Source: an uncultured Eubacteriales bacterium
Lineage (GTDB): Bacteria; Bacillota; Clostridia; Oscillospirales; Acutalibacteraceae
Direction of reading: 5' to 3'
DNA length: 21,512 nucleotides
NCBI GenBank assembly: GCA_958417225.1
Contig: CATZCM010000027.1
Coordinates: forward strand, 1 to 21,512
A program made the translations under genes and the position numbers. Position 1 is the first letter of the stretch. Every line of letters starts with the position of its first letter. This document shows positions 1 through 9,010 of the stretch, piece by piece. Under the pieces are notes generated by a model, which saw nothing but the letters and a program-made list of their open reading frames with translations, did not search any database and was not told the origin of the DNA.

Positions 1-1014
1 AAACGCGATGGTGTTGATACGGAACGTTTCGAAAAAATGAGAAATAGGTTAATTCAAGAGGAAAGGCGAAAAACTGAAATAAGCAATAAAAAATATCCCT
101 TCGAAGAAAAAAACGGTCCTAGAGATGATAGTAGAGGTTTAGGAAAGGATTATCAAAAGAAATCAGAAAAGGCTGTAGGGGAAAAAATTTCATCAAGTGA
201 CACGAAGCGAGAATTTTTACAAAAACCTAAAGAAACGATATATGTAAAGAGTAAAGGGTATTTTTCTACTGATCACGATATCAAACCGCTTGAAGTAGTA
301 ATTGGAAAAAAAGTAAATTTATTTCCTAGTGGTGTACAAGTTGACGATTGGAATTATTTTATAGATTCTGATGAAAGGACGGTAGGAAAGTACATAGAAG
401 GCTTTTCTGAGAGAATAGTAGAAAAAAGTGCTGATGTAGAGAGAAAGTTGACGGATAGCATAGAGTTAAGGTATTACAGTGTTTCGCCAAAACTAGTGAA
501 CATTTTGAAACGCGATGGTGCTGATACAGAACGTTTCGAAAAAGTGAGAAATTTGTTAATTCGAGAGGAAAGGCGCAAAACTGAAATAAGCAATAAAAAA
601 TATCGATTCGAAGAAAAAAACGGTCCTAGGGATGGTAGTAGAGGTTTAGGAAAGGATTATCAAAAGAAATCAGAAAAGGCTGTAGGGGAAAAAATTTCAT
701 CAAGTGACACGAAGCGAGACTTTTTACAAAAATCTGAAGAAACGATATATGTAAAGAGTAAAGGGTATTTTTCTACTGATCACAATATCAAACCGCTTGA
801 AGTAGCAATTGGGAAAAAAGTAAATTTATTTTTTAGTGGTGTACAAGTTGACGGTTGGGATTATTTTATAGATTCTGATAAAAAGACGGTAGGAAAGTAC
901 ATAGAAAACTTTTCTGAGAAAATAATAGAAAAAAGTGCTAATGCAGAGAAAAAGTTGACAGATAGCATAGAGTTAAGGTATTACAGTGTTTCACCAAAAC
1001 TAGTTAACCTTTTG
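1..1014 (+). repeat. Two tandem direct repeats of 507 bp
   Basis: Bases 1-507 and 508-1014 are in-frame direct repeats. Both begin aaacgcgatggtg, and the similarity runs through to the end of the second unit, where the sequence changes to a unique region (ttgaattgggcgg). The encoded units differ at about 23 of 169 residues. The first unit begins at the window edge, so further copies may lie to the left. The length is an exact multiple of three, so gain or loss of a unit would keep the reading frame. Confidence 0.95.
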
Positions 1015-1875
1015 AATTGGGCGGGATTAGATTCGATTTTTGAAAATACAATATATCATAGCAATTTAGATAAGAATTACAAAGAAAAACAAAATAATAT
1101 AAAAGGATTATTTTTTGGGCGTAGAGTGAAAAATCATAGTTTTGATTTGTTAACAGATGATCTTAAATATTTGAATTATGGAGTTAATAATTCATTCTTG
1201 GGATACGGTGCAAAGCTTATCTCAAAGTTTCATAAAGATATTGGATTTGATTTTGCGTTTAATTTTTCAAATAAATTAAGTCAAAAATTGAATCGAATCG
1301 AAATGAAATTTAAGGATGATGTACTGTCTTCTCAAATAGAACCTTCTATTGATGTGGTTAACCTTTATAATTATACAACGAAATTGCAAAGTTTACATAG
1401 GACACTCTATGATCAAGTCAACTTTGTGAAAGATGAGAGCGTATATTTGGATCAAGGCGTTGATATGACGTATCGCACAGGATTTAACTTAGGAGGACAT
1501 TTTTTTTATAGTAAGGATGGTTTGCCAAATCAAGGGGTTCAATCGAAAAGTAATCTTATACATCAAAATTCTATAAATATTGATGATTTGAAACACGTTA
1601 TCTCAGAAAATAATTTGAAAGAGCAAGAATTTAAAGAATCCGAAGATGTGCTTAGTGGACAGGCCTTTAATATAAATCAATCAACTAAAAGTGGAACAAG
1701 GCAGACATTTAGTAATAATAGAATTATAGATGAAGAAGACGTGGTAATAACACGTCGTGAAACAAAAAAGCTTATTAATTTATATATTCAAGAAAATCTA
1801 TCAAGTGTATTAGATGATGTTAGGGATAGATTAAATCTGGAAATGAAAGTGGAAAGAATGCGTTATGGAATATAA
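1..1875 (+). CDS. Partial repeat protein in the tape-measure position of the CIS operon
   Basis: I do not recognise this family. The frame is open from base 1, and the first twelve codons (KRDGVDTERFEK) match the start of the second repeat at 508, so the gene continues to the left and the ATG at 37 is internal. The visible 624 residues consist of two 169-residue tandem repeats that are about 86% identical, rich in Lys, Glu, Ser and Asp, then a unique region of about 285 residues with a charged C-terminus (RRETKKLINLYIQENL). I see no signal peptide or membrane helix. It ends 18 bases before the first tube-initiator gene. In P2 and PBSX tails the gene directly upstream of the gpU/XkdP-like protein and the hub is the tape measure, so a length ruler is one reading. 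A cargo or surface protein is also possible. The repeats do not look like a continuous helix, which weakens the ruler idea. Confidence 0.6.
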   Translation, partial: KRDGVDTERFEKMRNRLIQEERRKTEISNKKYPFEEKNGPRDDSRGLGKDYQKKSEKAVGEKISSSDTKREFLQKPKETIYVKSKGYFSTDHDIKPLEVVIGKKVNLFPSGVQVDDWNYFIDSDERTVGKYIEGFSERIVEKSADVERKLTDSIELRYYSVSPKLVNILKRDGADTERFEKVRNLLIREERRKTEISNKKYRFEEKNGPRDGSRGLGKDYQKKSEKAVGEKISSSDTKRDFLQKSEETIYVKSKGYFSTDHNIKPLEVAIGKKVNLFFSGVQVDGWDYFIDSDKKTVGKYIENFSEKIIEKSANAEKKLTDSIELRYYSVSPKLVNLLNWAGLDSIFENTIYHSNLDKNYKEKQNNIKGLFFGRRVKNHSFDLLTDDLKYLNYGVNNSFLGYGAKLISKFHKDIGFDFAFNFSNKLSQKLNRIEMKFKDDVLSSQIEPSIDVVNLYNYTTKLQSLHRTLYDQVNFVKDESVYLDQGVDMTYRTGFNLGGHFFYSKDGLPNQGVQSKSNLIHQNSINIDDLKHVISENNLKEQEFKESEDVLSGQAFNINQSTKSGTRQTFSNNRIIDEEDVVITRRETKKLINLYIQENLSSVLDDVRDRLNLEMKVERMRYGI

Positions 1876-1893
1876 AAAAGGGGGGAAAACAAT

Positions 1894-2592
1894 ATGGATT
1901 ATACAACTAAAGATGTTGCTGAAAATTTATTAGAAATATATTCAGCGAGTTTTGAACTGTTAGAGGAACCAAAGTCAGTAAAAGGGAAATTAGATACATT
2001 TGGCGAAGTGTGTGGTAAAGTTCCAATTAATCCAGCAGATTTGAGTTTTTCTGTTATAAGTAAATCTAGTGCTGGGATAGGCAAGGCAACTGAAGTGGTA
2101 GAGGCAGGATCAACAGCCTTAAAACCAAAGAGCATGGTGAGTACTCCTTTAAGCGAAATGTCGTATGATACATATCTTAGCATGAATTTGTTTTTTGATT
2201 TGTCTGCACTGTACGAAGAGTTCTTTAATAATAAAACGGCAGCTTCGCTATTCACACTGAATAGTAAAGGATTAATGTCAAATTCGAGGTTTTCATGTAA
2301 TGCTGCTTTCCCTATTATTTTAGCTGCAGCTCGAGATTGTTTAACAGTTAAGTTTTCCTATGGCCCTTCTAAATTTATTGGATATATACTTGATATGGAT
2401 GTAACATATTCATATTTTTCATTTGAAGCGACAGCGCTTCAGGCAGAAGTTTCGCTTAACATGAAGTGTACAGCAGAAAATAATAAGCCTAACGGAGGAG
2501 ATTTTTCACTTAAAAGTTTTATGAAGGATTTACCTCCAACTATTAGAGAAAAGGTAACGCAATTGGCTTATTCTGAATTTTCGTTTAACTGA
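1894..2592 (+). CDS. CIS tube-initiator/adaptor protein 1 (Afp7/gpU-like, no LysM)
   Basis: This 232-residue protein resembles the 'CIS tube' domain that joins the inner tube to the spike hub in contractile tails. Recognisable features are PINPADL (44-50), the MNLFFD strand (97-102), FSYG (154-157), then YSYF (172-175) and AEVSLNMK (184-191), which correspond to the family pattern of a tube strand followed by the G-x-x-x-x-x-Y-x-x-F and P-x-R-A-x-V signatures. Afp7 and PBSX XkdP carry a C-terminal LysM; this protein ends soon after the tube domain and has none. A GGGGGG ribosome binding site at about 1879-1884 lies nine bases before the ATG. It is a paralogue of the next gene. The assignment rests on motif order and on position just before the hub. 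Confidence 0.7.
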   Translation: MDYTTKDVAENLLEIYSASFELLEEPKSVKGKLDTFGEVCGKVPINPADLSFSVISKSSAGIGKATEVVEAGSTALKPKSMVSTPLSEMSYDTYLSMNLFFDLSALYEEFFNNKTAASLFTLNSKGLMSNSRFSCNAAFPIILAAARDCLTVKFSYGPSKFIGYILDMDVTYSYFSFEATALQAEVSLNMKCTAENNKPNGGDFSLKSFMKDLPPTIREKVTQLAYSEFSFN

Positions 2593-2608
2593 AAGAGGGT
2601 GATTGGTT

Positions 2609-3274
2609 GTGATTGGTGATCAATTAGAGGTACATCGTATAATTGGAGGAGCTTTCTTCGTAATTGATGATGATGTCTTAAACGTTCCAATCAATCCAGC
2701 GGATTTAAAACAGAGGATATCGACGTCGGAAAGTGATAATTTAAAACGCCCGCTGAAGGCAGAAACGAAAGCAGATAAGGCTTTACGTGATAAGCAAGAG
2801 GCCGATAAGGGTTCAGATGAGAGTCACCTAAAACCTCCAAAGATTACTGTAACTGAAACTATTTCAATGAATTTAATTTTTGATCAAGCTACCATGTATG
2901 AAGAAAATGGATCTGTTGCTAAATTACTAATAAGTACAATGCCATTAGCTGATAGTGTACTTAATAGGTACGTCCCGAATTTATTTGGTAGTGTAATAAA
3001 GTTAAAGTGTGCAGCTCAAGAGGGAAAGATAGTTTCATTTAAATACGGACATATCGAGATTAGTGGTAAAATAGTAAGTTACAACGATAAGTACACGTAT
3101 TTTGATGTAGAAGGGATTCCGTTAAGGGCAGAGGTATCACTTACTATAAAAAGTGAATCGGGTGGAACAGCTACTGATTCGAAAAATGATGCCAAAAGTC
3201 CTACAAGAGAGGCTTTGGCGAAATCAAAGAGAGCGGCTAGCAGCACTTCAGCAAATCTATTTTCATATAACTAG
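2609..3274 (+). CDS. CIS tube-initiator/adaptor protein 2 (paralogue, no LysM)
   Basis: This 221-residue protein shares the skeleton of the preceding one: VPINPADL (about 26-33), MNLIFD (87-92), a V-x-F-x-Y-G strand, a G-x-I-x-x-x-x-x-Y-T-Y-F segment and RAEVSLTIK. Between the first two motifs lies a low-complexity linker of about 40 residues rich in Lys, Glu, Asp and Ala, probably flexible. The GTG at 2609 is preferred over the TTG at 2603, because AGAGGGTGA at 2594-2602 would overlap closely with the upstream start but is well spaced for the GTG. No LysM is present. It probably forms a second ring between tube and hub, or alternates with its paralogue. The duplication is seen directly; the division of labour is unknown. 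Confidence 0.7.
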   Translation: MIGDQLEVHRIIGGAFFVIDDDVLNVPINPADLKQRISTSESDNLKRPLKAETKADKALRDKQEADKGSDESHLKPPKITVTETISMNLIFDQATMYEENGSVAKLLISTMPLADSVLNRYVPNLFGSVIKLKCAAQEGKIVSFKYGHIEISGKIVSYNDKYTYFDVEGIPLRAEVSLTIKSESGGTATDSKNDAKSPTREALAKSKRAASSTSANLFSYN

Positions 3275-3290
3275 TTGGTAGGTGAAGACA

Positions 3291-4427
3291 ATGATGCACG
3301 AATTAGTGAATGTAAGTTTGTATAACAAACTAAAGGATATACAAAATCCAGAGATTTCTATAATTGTGGATGGATGCCCTTTGAATTTAGTACAGGACTT
3401 ACTTTTTTCGGTAGATGTTAAATTGACATGTGGTTTTGAAGCAAGTAGTTGTATATTGACGATTGTAGATAAGAATGCAAAACTTCAAAATTTGAAGGTT
3501 GAGCACAATAAGCTACTTGATACAATGAAGATAGGTGGAAAAGTTATTATTGGACTTGGGTATGGAAAGGACATAAAGCCAGTGTTTATAGGCGCACTTG
3601 TTGATTTAGATTGTGAAGTTAAACCAGTTGGAGGAAGTAGCAATTGCCTCGTAGTGTATACAGTTATTTGTATGGATGTTAAGTATATGATGATGCATGG
3701 AAGAAAAACAGAAAATTACCTGGATAAGAGTATGGGTATGTGGACAACAGTTGTGCAGGAATTTGGAAGCAAGTATTCTAAATGGGGTGTATTTATGCCT
3801 CCAATGCCGCCTGCAACAGTGCTTCAAAAAAATATAACACAGGACAATGAATCAGATTACGAATTTGTGGTTAGAAATGCAAAAAAGCAGGGATATTTAT
3901 TTTATGTGTGTCAAGCTGTAGTATACCTGAAATCGTATTCAATTTTGTCATCAGCTCAAACTCCTATGTTGGTAGTAGATCTATCCAGTAACATGCTAAT
4001 TTCACAAAAACATCATCTTACTCTGGAAAGTCAAATTTCTGAACAAATATATAAGATTGTTCCGTTAAACACGCCTGGAAAAATGAGTGAGGTAAAAGAA
4101 AGGGTTTCTCCTAGGTTTGGAAGGGACTCTAATATTATGAATTTGTCGACGGTTTTAGGTACAAGGTCTACAGATGTTTATATTGACTATAACTCAGGTC
4201 TTTCGGGAGCTGCGAGTGGGGCAAAGGCTGCAAAATGGTGGAAAGCATTGGACTCGATTTCGGGTGAGCTTAAGATGTATGGAATGCATACAGTTTTTCC
4301 GGGGGCATTTATGCAACTAAATGGTGCTGACAAAAATAGAAGTGGAACTTATTTAATAAGGGATGTTGAGCATGTTTTCGACAAAAATGGATTTTATACA
4401 ACGATTAAGTATTGTGCGACATCGTGA
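3291..4427 (+). CDS. Baseplate hub, gp27/gpD-like (phage late control D family)
   Basis: This 378-residue protein should form the trimeric hub that adapts the six-fold tube to the three-fold spike. The central stretch starting QDNESDYEFVVRNAKKQGY (about 184-203) is the classic gpD/gp27 signature: N-x-S-D-Y-x-F followed by A-x-x-x-G-Y. An early half with two tube-like folds (IIVDGCPLNL, VIIGLGYG) also fits. In Afp8-type and VgrG proteins hub and spike are fused; here the protein stops after the hub fold and the spike is the next gene, as in P2 (D and V) and PBSX. The ATG at 3291 follows AGGTGA at 3280-3285 and is preferred over the GTG at 3282; the ATG at 3294 is also possible. Confidence 0.85.
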   Translation: MMHELVNVSLYNKLKDIQNPEISIIVDGCPLNLVQDLLFSVDVKLTCGFEASSCILTIVDKNAKLQNLKVEHNKLLDTMKIGGKVIIGLGYGKDIKPVFIGALVDLDCEVKPVGGSSNCLVVYTVICMDVKYMMMHGRKTENYLDKSMGMWTTVVQEFGSKYSKWGVFMPPMPPATVLQKNITQDNESDYEFVVRNAKKQGYLFYVCQAVVYLKSYSILSSAQTPMLVVDLSSNMLISQKHHLTLESQISEQIYKIVPLNTPGKMSEVKERVSPRFGRDSNIMNLSTVLGTRSTDVYIDYNSGLSGAASGAKAAKWWKALDSISGELKMYGMHTVFPGAFMQLNGADKNRSGTYLIRDVEHVFDKNGFYTTIKYCATS

Positions 4428-4449
4428 AAATTAGGTTTGAGGTGATGCA

Positions 4450-5292
4450 ATGAAGTTCATGTCGGATTTAAGTACTCAAATGCGAGAGTACAGTAGTAAG
4501 ATAGCATACCAGGGTCTTCATATAGGAATAGTGGAATCTGTAGCGACCGCTCAAAGTATGAATAAGGATACAGCAGAATTAAAAGAAAATCAAAGATGTG
4601 AAATGGGTGAGTATTTCATAAAAATTCCGTCTTTATGGGGCGATAAATCAAAACTAGCAAAGAGAATGTTAATAATGTCGGGTAAGGATGCATCTATGTT
4701 TACACCTATTTCAAAAGGAACAAAGGTAATTGTTGGTTTTTTGGGGACAAGTTCAATTCCAATCATTCTTGGAACACTTAGCGATTCAGAAGATAAGCTT
4801 CCAAAGGATATTAACAATGCAGATTCGACAGGAGCGCATCAACCTTTTGAAATTGCTATGCCGGATGCGGGAAATAAAATAGCGATAACTAATGGCAATA
4901 CGAAAGCAATTGCTTTTGGTGATAACAAAATGGAGCTTAGTAGTAATGGACCGTCAAGTGGGTATTTTGTTATTACAACGTCCCCGGCGGACAAGTCAGG
5001 AGTGATAATTGATGCAACTCCGTTTAAATCAGATAATGAAAAAGTGTCGATTGAGCTTGACAGTAAGGGAATTAGGATAAAAGTTAAGGAGACTTCAATT
5101 GATATTACGGGGAATGAAGTTAGTATAAAATCAAAAAAAGTTACGATAAGTGAGGAACTTGAAGTGCAAAAAAGTGTTAAGGTAGCAGAGGATGTAAGTG
5201 CGAAAAACGTTAATGCTTCAGCTAACGTGAAGGCTTCACAAAAATTAGATGGAGCGCAATTAGAAGTTTCTCAAATGGCGAAATTACCATAG
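4450..5292 (+). CDS. Baseplate spike, gp5/gpV-like with beta-helix tail
   Basis: This 280-residue protein has an N-terminal OB-fold region (about 20-115) with the family's strand order: GIVESVATAQ, GEYFIKIPSLWG, TKVIVGFLGTSS, then PIILGTLSD. It is followed by short alternating strands rich in Val, Ile, Lys, Ser and Thr (IDITGNEVSIKSKKVTISEE and similar), the pattern of an intertwined trimeric beta-helix needle. It ends in imperfect heptad-like repeats with Val and Ala. It lies 22 bases after the hub and should sit on it as the membrane-piercing tip. GAGGTGA at 4439-4445 serves the ATG at 4450. No PAAR-type tip protein is found in the window, so this protein may close its own tip or use a PAAR encoded elsewhere. 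Confidence 0.82.
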   Translation: MKFMSDLSTQMREYSSKIAYQGLHIGIVESVATAQSMNKDTAELKENQRCEMGEYFIKIPSLWGDKSKLAKRMLIMSGKDASMFTPISKGTKVIVGFLGTSSIPIILGTLSDSEDKLPKDINNADSTGAHQPFEIAMPDAGNKIAITNGNTKAIAFGDNKMELSSNGPSSGYFVITTSPADKSGVIIDATPFKSDNEKVSIELDSKGIRIKVKETSIDITGNEVSIKSKKVTISEELEVQKSVKVAEDVSAKNVNASANVKASQKLDGAQLEVSQMAKLP

Positions 5293-5304
5293 GGAGTGAT
5301 TTGG

Positions 5305-5733
5305 ATGGGCAAGTTAACAGGATGGAGTTTTCCGGTGTGTGTGGATGAATTGACAGGTAGAATAAAAACAGTGTCTGATGAAGAAAACGTTAAACAGGGT
5401 GTGAAAACTATACTTTGCACTGAACAGGGCGAACGTATAAATTTAGAGGGGTTTGGTACAAAAATTAAATCGTCGTTGTTCGAGTCTACAGGGCCTGTAT
5501 TTTTTTCAGATTTGTATGATTCAACGTACTCTGCGATATACCTTTGGGAAAAACATGTGAAAGATATAAATTTAACTATTGATTCTCAAGAAGACGATCC
5601 TACTAAAATTGTAATAAATCTTCAATATGGTACAAATTTTAGTGAAGAGTTAATGACGGAGTCGACTGTAATTTCAATTAATGATGTGAATCAAAACGGT
5701 GGGTCGCTGGAAGAAAAGATGTTTGATATTTAA
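5305..5733 (+). CDS. Baseplate wedge protein, gp25/gpW-like (Afp9-like)
   Basis: This 142-residue protein fits the GPW/gp25 family in length and motifs: FPVCVDELTGRIKTV near the start, then EENVKQGVKTIL and the diagnostic EQGER (40-44) followed by FG (50-51), and a late strand IVINLQYGTN. In T4 and P2 this small protein ties the baseplate wedges to the first sheath ring. The ATG at 5305 is chosen because AGGGAGTG at 5291-5298 is correctly spaced; the GTG at 5296 lies inside that site. The order spike, gp25, J is the standard order in CIS operons. Confidence 0.92.
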   Translation: MGKLTGWSFPVCVDELTGRIKTVSDEENVKQGVKTILCTEQGERINLEGFGTKIKSSLFESTGPVFFSDLYDSTYSAIYLWEKHVKDINLTIDSQEDDPTKIVINLQYGTNFSEELMTESTVISINDVNQNGGSLEEKMFDI

Positions 5734-5775
5734 TATGTTAAGTATCTGAAAACGTATGAGAGGACGTGATTTAGT

Positions 5776-8700
5776 TTGAATTTTACGGAAAGCTTTGTAG
5801 ATGCAGATAAATTAGCAAGTATTCAAAATTTGGAGGATGAAAATATCCAAAGAATACAGGCCTACAGGGACACATATGTAACGGATATAAAACCTGTAAA
5901 AGAATCTAAAATTGGTGACATCAGTAGATCTAATACCCCAATACTCGATGATAGGAATGCTAAAGATATTTTTGATCAAATTATAAATCTTGCTAAACAA
6001 TATACACCGGAGTGGATGATTGATGAAACTGATCCGGACTTTGGTGTAGTACTAATGCGCGTGCTTGCGGATATGTTTTCCGATACGGTTAATAATTACA
6101 ATAAAATGCCGTATAAGCACTATATTTCGTTTTTGAATATTTTAGGTGCAAAATTATTACCACCAATTCCAGCTACAGGCATAGTTAAAAGTGATGTGGT
6201 TCCAGGAAATGATGGAGTTTATATACCAATGGGTACTTCTATGGGAATTCCGGCGAAAACACAAAGTGGAAGTTTGGATTTCCAAACTAAAAGCAGTATG
6301 TTTGCAATTTATGAGAAAATAAACCGGGTGCTACTTACTGATAAGAAATATGACATAATTACTCAAGTGTATAATAATGATGATCCGTCGGTTTTATTTA
6401 GTGATGATGTAAAGTTTACTTTATTTGATGCCACGGAGTCGAGCAATATTCAAAAACATGAAGTGTATTTTGAAGCGGATAACTTGTTTTTTTCAACTGA
6501 TATGTCAAAGTATAAATTTTTCTTTCAAAATAGCCATTCGGCTACACTTAATAAAAAACTCCCACAAGTGTTTTCTGACAAAGATAATGTGAAATGGCAA
6601 TATTTGAAAGAATCACAGTGGAAGGATATCAACAGTGTTAAATGTACAGAAAACGGTGTTGAAGTGGATTTTGAAGATGTGTTGAATGAAGAGGTTTGTA
6701 GTGATATCTGTAATGACAATGAAAATGAAACTAAAAATTTTGAGTTGGTAACTGAAAACGGAGAAATGAAAAAAAGAAGATATATACGTTGTGTTTTTAA
6801 CAATCTTCCAAATGAAAAAATTTATTTAACGGATGTCAATTGTAAACCAATTAAAGAGTGGGCCAAAATAGATACTTTTTCAACAAGTACAGCAGAACTT
6901 CCACAAAAAGACTTTTTTCCATTTTCAGAGGATTTTAGTTCTGGTGATTGTTTTTACATATACTCTAAGGAAGCTTTCAATAAAAAAGGAGCACAAATAA
7001 GTATTACTGTAGATGTTGATTTTGCAAAGTTTCCTCGCGAACAAGTGCAAAATTTGCAGGATAATATAAAATATAAATCTATTATGACAGAACTTGATTT
7101 CAAAAAACCAGAACCAGGTGATATTACAATTGAAAGTGTTTGTTGGGAGTATTATAATGGACAAAATTGGGTGAGAATTTATAAGGAGCTTTCAGACAAT
7201 GATAAATTCTTTGTACCCGGTGAAGAGAAAAAACGTGTTTTGTCATTTGTGTGTCCTGATATGCAAGAAACTAATTTTATTTTAGAAGATGCCTTGGCGA
7301 TAAGATGTAGAATTACTAAAGTGAAAAATGCATTATTATATCAGGGGGCATTTGTTACCCCTATTATAAAAAATGTGAGTGTGAACTACCATTATGATGT
7401 ACCTCAACCACTTACGGGATTTTATGTGAAATCGGATACACAAAAGAAGTTATTGAACTTTAATGAAAAAGATATTTATCTTCTTTTTAAAGATGATTTA
7501 AATGAACATCCTACTTTGTACATTGGACTTGAAAATCCAATGACGAGAGGCCCTATTCAAGTGTTTTTTGATTTGAAGGAGGCTTTTTGTAGGGATAATC
7601 CGGTGCTTATGTGGCAGTGCTTTACAAGAAACGATCAGGGAATAGAACAGTGGCAGGATTTGGAGATAATTGATGGGACAAATAACTTTGAGGAAAGTGG
7701 AATTATTTCTTTTATGGGAAACACTGATTTTGCTAAAACAACGATTTGTGGAAAAGAATCATACTATTTGCGAATTGTAAATATGGATGATAGATATGAT
7801 GTGATGAAAAATGTGCATAGACACCCAGTGATAAAAGGAATATACTTTAATGCAGTCGAAGTTTGCCAAACTCAAGTGCAAGAACCAGAGTATTTTAATA
7901 TACAAGAAGGAGAAAAAAATAAGATTTGTAGTCTGTTTCACCAGGGTATTGTGGATGTGAAAGTTTATGTTAATGAACGTATGTCGTTGACAGAAGAGGA
8001 AAGAGAATATTTTTTAAATGACGACAATACTTTAATTGGAGTAAATGCTTTTGGAAATTTGAGTGAACTGTGGGTTAAGTGGGAAAAAGTTGACAATATA
8101 GATTCAGCTAAACCGACAGATCGAGTTTTTGAGGTGGATTCCAATAAAGGTGAGATTGTGTTTGGAGATGGAGTTTCGGGGCGGATTCCATCAGCAAATG
8201 ATTTTAGAAATATAAGAATAGAATATTCCACATGTGATGGGGCAAAGGGGAATATTCAAGCGGGAAGTTTAATGAGTATGCAAAATGATTCAGCATATAT
8301 CCAAAGTACACAAAACCTAAAACAGATGGTTGGGGGTGTTGATCGGGAAACCGTCGATATGTGCATTGAACGTGTGGGTGATCAGCTGTCTAGTATGGGG
8401 CGTATAGTTTCCATTGATGATCTAGAAAGTGCAATTAAGTATAATAACAGAAGCGTACACAAAGTGAAATGTTTAGCACATGTGGATAGGTTTAATAGAA
8501 AAGCACCCGGAGTTATTTCAATTGCTATATTGCCAAAGGTTTATCGTCAGGGATCTGAGGAATTTGCGGCTACTAAGCTTAGAATAGAGAATTTTATAAG
8601 AGACAAAGCTCCAGTTAATTTTTTAAACGGACTTAAAATAGACGTGTTTGAAACGAATTATGTGAATTTTCAAATCAGTGCTGATATAGTGATAAAGGAC

Positions 8701-8997
8701 TATAATTCTTATCAACAAGTTTATCAGGATGTGCAGAGAAAATTGAAGGTATTTTTGAACCCAATTAGAGGAAATTTCGACGGGAATGGGTGGAATATAG
8801 GAATGCTACCACGTAAAGAAATTGTGTACAATTGCATAAAGATGATAAATAATATTGTGATGATAAGATCCTTGAATATTTTTAATTCGATGGTTACAGT
8901 TGATGGTGTGAGAAATATAGATGAATCTGTACTTAAGAATGAAAGTTTCGTTGTTCCGGATTACGTACAACCGAAGATAAATTTATTTATTAAGTGA
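5776..8997 (+). CDS. Large baseplate J-like wedge protein (Afp11-like)
   Basis: At 1073 residues this matches the large J-like wedge subunit of extracellular CIS, longer than phage gpJ. The N-terminal domain (about 70-120) has the hallmark YTPEW, DPDFGVVL and NKMPYKHYISFL segments. A long middle region has several beta-sandwich-like parts. The C-terminal part has GEIVFGDGVSGRIP (FGDG at 796-799) and GGVDRET (from 853) followed by VSIDDLESAI, the core J signature. The start is the TTG at 5776: GAGGA at 5760-5764 lies 11 bases upstream and no better ATG or GTG precedes the conserved N-terminus. With the next gene it should form the wedge ring around the hub. Confidence 0.9.
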   Translation: MNFTESFVDADKLASIQNLEDENIQRIQAYRDTYVTDIKPVKESKIGDISRSNTPILDDRNAKDIFDQIINLAKQYTPEWMIDETDPDFGVVLMRVLADMFSDTVNNYNKMPYKHYISFLNILGAKLLPPIPATGIVKSDVVPGNDGVYIPMGTSMGIPAKTQSGSLDFQTKSSMFAIYEKINRVLLTDKKYDIITQVYNNDDPSVLFSDDVKFTLFDATESSNIQKHEVYFEADNLFFSTDMSKYKFFFQNSHSATLNKKLPQVFSDKDNVKWQYLKESQWKDINSVKCTENGVEVDFEDVLNEEVCSDICNDNENETKNFELVTENGEMKKRRYIRCVFNNLPNEKIYLTDVNCKPIKEWAKIDTFSTSTAELPQKDFFPFSEDFSSGDCFYIYSKEAFNKKGAQISITVDVDFAKFPREQVQNLQDNIKYKSIMTELDFKKPEPGDITIESVCWEYYNGQNWVRIYKELSDNDKFFVPGEEKKRVLSFVCPDMQETNFILEDALAIRCRITKVKNALLYQGAFVTPIIKNVSVNYHYDVPQPLTGFYVKSDTQKKLLNFNEKDIYLLFKDDLNEHPTLYIGLENPMTRGPIQVFFDLKEAFCRDNPVLMWQCFTRNDQGIEQWQDLEIIDGTNNFEESGIISFMGNTDFAKTTICGKESYYLRIVNMDDRYDVMKNVHRHPVIKGIYFNAVEVCQTQVQEPEYFNIQEGEKNKICSLFHQGIVDVKVYVNERMSLTEEEREYFLNDDNTLIGVNAFGNLSELWVKWEKVDNIDSAKPTDRVFEVDSNKGEIVFGDGVSGRIPSANDFRNIRIEYSTCDGAKGNIQAGSLMSMQNDSAYIQSTQNLKQMVGGVDRETVDMCIERVGDQLSSMGRIVSIDDLESAIKYNNRSVHKVKCLAHVDRFNRKAPGVISIAILPKVYRQGSEEFAATKLRIENFIRDKAPVNFLNGLKIDVFETNYVNFQISADIVIKDYNSYQQVYQDVQRKLKVFLNPIRGNFDGNGWNIGMLPRKEIVYNCIKMINNIVMIRSLNIFNSMVTVDGVRNIDESVLKNESFVVPDYVQPKINLFIK

Positions 8998-9010
8998 GGG
9001 GGTGTGGTAT

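Noticed and set aside
1..1014. Direct repeats as a CRISPR array or mobile element ends
   Set aside because: Units are 507 bp, tandem, in frame and coding throughout, with no spacers or inverted ends.
1899..2255. Minus-strand open frame of 118 residues
   Set aside because: It lies wholly inside the tube-initiator gene, has no ribosome binding site context or recognisable motifs, and is a shadow frame. The same applies to the other antisense frames inside the hub, J and gpI genes.
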